Assembly (NCBI GenBank): GCA_001466705.2
Contig: LATX02000175.1
Coordinates: forward strand, 310,001-374,000
Source: Moniliophthora roreri
Lineage: Eukaryota > Basidiomycota > Agaricomycetes > Agaricales > Marasmiaceae
Length of the DNA stretch: 64,000 nt
Reading direction: 5' to 3'
Part shown: positions 58,279-64,000 of the stretch, in pieces
How positions within the stretch are numbered: the first letter of the stretch is position 1
Layout of the letters: each line of letters opens with the position of its first letter
The notes under the pieces: generated by a model
The model's input: only the letters and a program-made list of their open reading frames with translations
What the model was told of the DNA's origin: nothing
The model's database searches: none
Translations under genes and position numbers: made by a program

Positions 58279-61200
58279 TTGCAACGTTCAACGTTTAAGA
58301 ACGCTACGAATACTCAACCCCGAGCTCGACAAGGACGACCGGTGACGGAATCCCGAACATCATAGTGATGACACATGCGCAATGCGAAAACCCCATGAAA
58401 GGGTTAAAGGTTATCCCACGTTCTTCCTTTACGTCGCCTCCATGCAGTGCTTACCTGCCAGCCATATGTCCCTGCTTCAGCCCCTCAGACAGAAAATACG
58501 CTCTGGTTGACGATGCGAATGACGCAGGGATCATGAATACACTTAGATAGCCTGAGCATGAGATTAAAGGCGCGTAATCAAACCCATTAATTTCTCTATC
58601 CGCAAGCTAATTTAGTATTTACTTTCATTGGATTCACTTAGGAGTTCTTCGCAAAGCCTCTGGAGCGCGACCATTTTGCCGGGAATTCCATCGAGATTCT
58701 TATTACATCACGTCTGTTCCGAAGGCTACATGGAATGCATCCACAGAAACCTCACTGAACGGAGCATTTACGATTTATGTTGATACTCCACGACCTTTAC
58801 TTTGATTCGTCGTCCTCGGGAATGACTGTCGGTGTAGGCTTAGTGTCTCGGTCACTAGCCTCAAATGTCCATCATGGTCATCTTCGGCCTTTGGACTTCC
58901 GACAAGCCGCCTTTACTTGCACTGAAGACAGTCATTCTGTGGATTACGAATAGACTCAGAGAACATAGGAGTACTTAGGACGAACACATGAAAGGAATCA
59001 GGAGCCTTTCATGTGAGGTTCGACGGCGCTGGTGTTCAGCCGTGAAGATTCGAGATTTGTCGCTTCAACTTTGGAGGTATATACTCGCTAGTCTCATGCG
59101 TGTCGGGTCCGACCCCGATATGTGTCCTGTCCATACGTCATCAACAACGAAGAGGTTTTCTATTGATTCTGGAAGAGATGAAGTACGTAACCTTTGTGGT
59201 ACACTCGAATGACTTCGGGCAATGTCGACCAGTACATGCATCGAAAAGGCACAGGAGAAGAGTTCGTAAGGCGACCTCCGACCTGCCAAACGCTAACGCA
59301 AAGGCTGGTTTATGGACTGCTGACCTCTATGGACGTCCGAAGCCCAGGCAAATGGCATAGGGGGCAGAGTAGTACATAACAACTGCTGGAACTGTAGGAT
59401 GTAAACTATGAGCGAGAGTGCAGGTTGACCTTACGAGGAAGAAGTTCAGCACCCTAGCAGTATACAAGTTGAACATAGAGGATGGAAGGCCAACGGGAGG
59501 CGGAAATTCGTGCCATCTTGAATCAACACACTGGTGAGTCGCGATGCTCCAGCAACTATTTTGGCTATTAACAGAGGGCGTCTAATTCCTGTTAAATGTT
59601 ACAGGAACGCTGAACGCGCCTCTGTTAATAGGAAAATAGCTGCGTGGAGCGACGTTCGTACACCAGGTACTTCATCAGGAAGGACGAGATAGGACAGCTT
59701 TGATCTCGAGCTTGGTACGAGTTCTCGAAGGTGGGAGTAGTTGATGTTTCTTTTGCCCGACTAGCTACCCTTTATACTCTGACTGCCTTGAAATATCGGA
59801 TGGAACCATGATGCTCACGGAATTTGACTACTTTCATTATGGCGGTGAAAATTTCAATTAAGATATGCTATCGGAAATACATCTTTCAGGATCTGACAAC
59901 GAACACGTCGTAAGGGCCCGCACATAGGCTGACATTCATTATGCTAAGAACTTTGTACTCCAAAAGAGCCTTGAGGCAAATGAGAGCGGCTTCAGTAGGG
60001 GTGCGGCGCGGCCGAAGGGGAATTGCTTGATGGTGGTGAGTATGTCGACAGTCGGAGTCATAATAAGGAACCCACTTGCTCAATAGGGGTCGCGCTCTGA
60101 ACATGTGCATCAGTGAACGAAATCACCACAGGCTTGCGCAATAGTCATTCGCAGTCAGACTGAGTCATGCTAGCAGAAACCTTCGCGGAGCTGAAACCGC
60201 GTATCGCACAAGTTATGCCGGGGTCGGATGCAGTACAGCTCGGCGTCCACAAATAACCCACCAATGGTAAAGGTCTCTTCGCCTGGTATCATGATGAGTG
60301 ACACGGAGATGATAAGGCTTCGCTAGTCCTAGTTTCTAAGGGACGGGGAACGAACGCTTTCGGGGCGCTCGAAGGCGCTAAAGTGTCGGAAAAAACGATT
60401 GGAATTGTACTTACAAAATTGATGAGGGTCTTTCGAGGAATATCTTTGCAACGGAAAGATTGGCTCCACTCCGCTAAGGAGAGGATGCCAAAGTATCTAT
60501 GTCGACCTCTGGATGATTGTCTTGGTACCGGTTTTCGGAGAGTATAACGAGCGAGACCGGGTGGGCCATGTTTCCGCAAAAGTGCGACCGTCATTACAAG
60601 AGAAATTTTGCGATCTGGACACTGCTGTGAATGTTATCGATGGACGGATGCATTTAGGAATCGCTCAACCCCAAGGCAATACCACAATGTATTGGAAGGA
60701 ATGGGTTCCTATTTTCCTTGTTCGTCTCTGTTGTATTGTTCCTACTAAAAAGCAAGGAGCGGAATCTCCCCGTTTGCAGCAAGACAAGAAACATGTGGTC
60801 TACGACTTTACCTGAGTGCTATCGATGGCTCTGAAGAGGCCAAGAAAGAGGCCAAATTACAGGTTTACGGATCCTCTTGAAACTAAGATAGGGCTGAGGA
60901 TAACAAGAGGCAGACGCCGGTCACACTGTCGTTCTGTATGCCGAAATGATCGAAATGCGTACCACTCGTGGATTAAGATTTTACTGGTAGTAATTGCACA
61001 TTACACCACGGAATGGGGATGGATGCATGGTGCCTCCCGCTGAAAGGTATGTCTGAGTCCGGACCGGCGTCAAACTGGGAGGAGAGTAGCAACATGGACA
61101 AGACTATCATCAGCCTGAAGGAGTAGAAAGAGTGAGAAATTCCTTGCATGTGCTGGCGTTGCTTGGGCTCTGGCAGGGCATAGATCTTGCTCGTGACGAT

Positions 61201-61858
61201 ACCGATCCCTATCGGGTAGATTCGTGAGCTATTCACGCATACGAGCAAGAATTAGAGAACGCTACTTAATTTCTTCACCATTCCTCCTTGCCTTTTTGCA
61301 GCCACCATTCGCAAAGTGCAGTACCATAAACTTCAGGCAATCAAAGTTGGAATCACAGTTGTTGTCGTACCAATCGTAGACAGAGCTGCGTGCAATTGCC
61401 CGATGTATTTCCCAGCTTTATGAGCACGTATAGCACCTAATCCATGCGTAAAGCGGTGCCCCCGCCGACACCGGGATCACTGAGCATGAAGAAGACCCAG
61501 AATTCATCCACAGCGGGTCGCCATTATGCCCTTGCATGCAGGCTAGTTATCTGTGGGAGAATCCACCTTCCACGACCTACTGCGGAGCAGCACAACAGTC
61601 GGACAAGTTTACCTGAACGTCGAATCGCTTGAATTCAATCAGGCTCCACAGACTCCAGTTGTGACGTACTGCATTAGAGATTTACCTCTAGGTCAAAAAT
61701 TACCTGTGACGGTGTAGTCTTTGAGACTAAAATGAGATGGCAAAAGGAGTCTTGTCGGTATTGACTTCCCACGGTCTCCTTCTACTCATTGCTTCGATCT
61801 CACGCTCCAGTGCATCGCTGTATATCTTCTAGGAAACGATCAAGGAAGGATTTAATAA
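58279..61858. other. Gene-poor region, about 3.6 kb
   Basis: No gene is supported on either strand; open frames are short and unrelated to known domains. It holds the hairpin at 59538-59653 and a small perfect palindrome (CATGAAAGG...CCTTTCATG, about 58986-59012). The last few hundred bases should contain the PP4 promoter. Confidence 0.4.
59538..59653. repeat. 116-bp nested inverted repeat (long hairpin)
   Basis: Arm 1 (59538-59580) and the inverse complement of arm 2 (59615-59653) share GTCGC, TCCA, CTATTTT, CTATTAACAGAGG and G/C-rich ends, about 40 bp per arm with a few mismatches. The loop holds a second perfect 7-bp stem, TTCCTGT with ACAGGAA (59586-59592 and 59601-59607). The transcript of either strand could fold into one long hairpin. 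It may be a small transposon of the foldback type or a small-RNA precursor. Confidence 0.6.
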
Positions 61859-63160
61859 AATGCCGAGTGATCTGGACAGGTGGGGTGCTCATTTGAGCCT
61901 TTTCTACATTGTCGGACTGAATATTGATCACTAAGAAAGACAGATCGAACAACTTACGCGCTGCGAAACCATTTCCGAAGAAGAAGTGAAGAGGTTATGT
62001 CTGAAGGCCAGGGAGATTCTGATTGAGGAAGGGAACGTTCAAGTCGTGGATTCGCCTGTAACAGTGCGTTTTCTATTGCAATTGTAATGTGACAAGTGTG
62101 CTTAAACTCATTTCCGTTCCAGCTGTGTGGCGACATCCATGGTCAGTTCTTTGACCTGCTGGAGCTGTTCAAAGTCGGCGGATTCTGCCCCGAAACCAAT
62201 TACCTTTTCATGGGTGCGTGCTTGCGTGCTGACATCTCCCCGAAATGCTGAACAAACCTTAAACTAGGTGATTTCGTTGACCGTGGATTCTACAGTGTTG
62301 AAACTTTTCTCCTCCTGCTCGCTCTGAAAGTGCGGTATCCAGAACGTATAACGCTAATTCGAGGGAATCACGAGTCACGACAGATTACTCAAGTGTACGG
62401 GTTCTATGACGAATGCCAGAGGAAGTATGGTAGCAGCAACGTTTGGAGATGGTGTTGCGAAGTATTTGATTACCTTGCGTTGGCGGCGATCGTGGATGGA
62501 AGGGTATTTTGTGTTCATGGGGGGCTTAGTCCAAACCTGCAGACAATAGATCAGGTACGTTTTGTTGCTCTTGAATATTGAACCGGTGAATCTGACGCAT
62601 AGCCGAGCAGATTCGCGCCATCGACAGAAAACAAGAGGTTCCTCATGACGGACCAATGTGTGATTTACTGTGGTCAGATCCAGATGGTGTGTGTTGGTGT
62701 ATAATGGACGAATCTCAAGTCATGAAAATCGTCAATTTACCAGATATTAATGGTTGGGGCCTTTCTCCTCGCGGTGCCGGTTTCCTCTTTGGTGCAGACA
62801 TTACAAAGAACTTTGCACATCAGAACGGCATAGACCTTATCGCTCGAGCTCATCAGCTCGCGATGGAAGGCTACAAGCTTATGTTCGACAAGACGATAGT
62901 AACAGTTTGGAGTGCACCAAATTATTGCTATAGGTTAGGCTCTTTCCCCGCCCGAATTACACATGACTCATACTGTAGCAGATGTGGAAATGTTGCTTCG
63001 ATATTAGAGCTCGACGAACATCTGGGTCAGGAATACAAGGTCTTTCACCATGCCCCGATAGTAGGTTTGCCTCACTTTGTCTCAGACCGTTGACTGATTA
63101 GTATTCCAGGATGTTCGGTCTGTACCAGCAAAACGACCACCAGCAGATTACTTCTTGTGA
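61859..63160 (+). CDS. pph3: Protein phosphatase 4 catalytic subunit (PP4c/Pph3), 305 aa
   Basis: Eight exons join in frame: 61859-61878, 61940-62063, 62123-62213, 62268-62554, 62611-62686, 62744-62933, 62982-63060 and 63110-63160. All PPP-family motifs are present: [28 protein letters not shown], then [20 protein letters not shown] and [13 protein letters not shown], ending in PADYFL, the methylated tail typical of PP2A-like enzymes. The front [11 protein letters not shown] and the internal [20 protein letters not shown] fit PP4 rather than PP2A or PP6. PP4 dephosphorylates gamma-H2AX and DNA-damage targets. The first exon codes six and two-thirds residues and uses a GTGGGG donor, chosen because it restores DRQIEQ. 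Confidence 0.93.
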
Positions 63161-63572
63161 AGATCTCTCGAGTGGGCGCATACGCATAAGATGGCCTCGT
63201 ATCAAACAGTGGCACAGCTACTAGTACCGGGACTGTTCCTGTTCGGGCAGTCGACATTTGCGTGAGGGCCACGGCGGCATTGCTTCAAGAACTTCGCTGC
63301 GAATAATTGGAAGAGGTGACGATAGCTCGTAGGGTATAGACATCCAGTATGGGAAGAGAGTAGGTGTAGGATCCAAAAATAATGAAATCGAATGCATGTC
63401 TCAATAGATCAAACGCTATACAACTAAGTAGGTAATAAAGATGGCAGTGCGAATAAAGCGAGGGGTACAAAGCAAAGAGTAACATTACAATAACGTGGTG
63501 TCCTGCAAAACGGGCACGACGATATGCGGATAAGTAAGGAATAAAAAAGAAGTACGAAGAAGCGAAGCGTTC
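63161..63572. other. Convergent 3' region between pph3 and the Rab gene
   Basis: 3' flanks of two convergent genes. No additional feature is recognised. Confidence 0.4.
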
Positions 63573-64000
63573 CTATGATCCACAACAACTCCCAAAGCTC
63601 ATCGTTGTTTTCGCCTTACTTCTTCCATTCAGATCAATGGTATCCCTGCCCTCTTCGAGGAATGTCCCAGCTTCCCTCATCGACATTCTTCTGGACTCTA
63701 TCATCTCATCGTATTCCCACTTCTTTATCACTCTCTGTGCGATGTACTCGAATACCTCTCTTACGCCTTCACCAGTTTTCGCACTAGTGAAGAATAACTT
63801 GGGTCCACGATCGGGAGGTGAAGCGCGTACCCGTGCTGCGGTCGCTGCTGCCATAACTCCTGTATAATCGCTTTCTGGAGTGGTAGCGGTCGTCGAAGCA
63901 GTAGACAGGGGGAATGGATCTGTCACGGATAATTCTGTATCGTCATGGTTGCGCTGTTGATCTCGAGCAAACAAACTGGGTGTGACGGTAGCGTTACTTT
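63573..64000 (-). CDS. Rab-type small GTPase, C-terminal part (runs off the right edge)
   Basis: The frame is open from the window edge to a stop at 63573. The G5 motif of Rab GTPases is seen in KLFFTSAKTGEGVREVFEYIAQRV, followed by a basic-acidic helix and a C-terminus ending in SCCGS, whose paired cysteines would take geranylgeranyl groups. Before G5 there is an unusually long Ser/Thr/Ala/Asp-rich stretch (about 60 residues, starting around ARDQQRNHDDTELS) where typical Rabs have a short loop. The upstream part with G1-G4 lies outside the window, so the subfamily cannot be named. Confidence 0.75.
   Translation of the reverse strand, partial: SNATVTPSLFARDQQRNHDDTELSVTDPFPLSTASTTATTPESDYTGVMAAATAARVRASPPDRGPKLFFTSAKTGEGVREVFEYIAQRVIKKWEYDEMIESRRMSMREAGTFLEEGRDTIDLNGRSKAKTTMSFGSCCGS

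Noticed and set aside
58986..59012. Perfect 9-bp inverted repeat (CATGAAAGG / CCTTTCATG)
   Set aside because: It is short and outside any gene end or promoter I can define, so it is too likely by chance to call a terminator or site.

Overview
This window reads as nuclear DNA of a mushroom-forming basidiomycete (class Agaricomycetes). Genes lie on both strands and are cut by many short introns, mostly about 48-70 bp, with GT-AG borders and CTRAY-like branch sites. Several proteins belong to families typical of agaricomycetes: an AA9 copper monooxygenase, an arrestin-fold protein, a compact forkhead factor and a TauD-type dioxygenase. No organism name can be read from the sequence. Exon borders below were worked out by eye and checked for reading-frame consistency, unless marked uncertain.

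Left part (1-14.3 kb): the 3' end of an unknown + strand gene; a large R1-type zinc-finger protein (-); an Egh16-like secreted protein (+); a ten-exon protein of an expanded agaricomycete family (-); an arrestin-like protein (+); a short-chain dehydrogenase with a GC-AG intron (-); and an AA9 LPMO with an Asn-rich tail and another GC-AG intron (-).

Centre (16.2-32.3 kb): a segmental duplication carrying two ten-exon genes for secreted proteins of unknown function (17760-19863 and 22636-24750, both +). A third, longer paralogue with the same ten-exon plan lies inverted at 29642-32254. Between copies two and three sits an Osh1-type oxysterol-binding protein (ankyrin-PH-FFAT-ORD). A decayed scrap of that gene lies downstream of copy one, so the ancestral duplication probably included part of it.

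Right part (33.3-64 kb): a polytopic membrane protein, a TauD-like dioxygenase (third GC-AG intron), NAP1, a C2H2 factor, a forkhead factor, a NAT9-type acetyltransferase divergent from an FAD oxidoreductase, a GPR1/FUN34/YaaH transporter, a CE12-type esterase, a decayed MYND-finger gene, a TDG/Thp1-type DNA glycosylase, the PP4 phosphatase catalytic subunit and the 3' end of a Rab GTPase. Between them lie gene-poor stretches holding a 264-bp MITE-like element and a 116-bp nested hairpin.

Conserved housekeeping genes (NAP1, PP4c, Osh1, NAT9, glycosylase) are mixed with secreted or accessory genes. I see no biosynthetic cluster, CRISPR array, rRNA or convincing tRNA. The most unusual features are the three-copy secreted family with its duplication history, the two small inverted-repeat elements and the three GC-AG introns.
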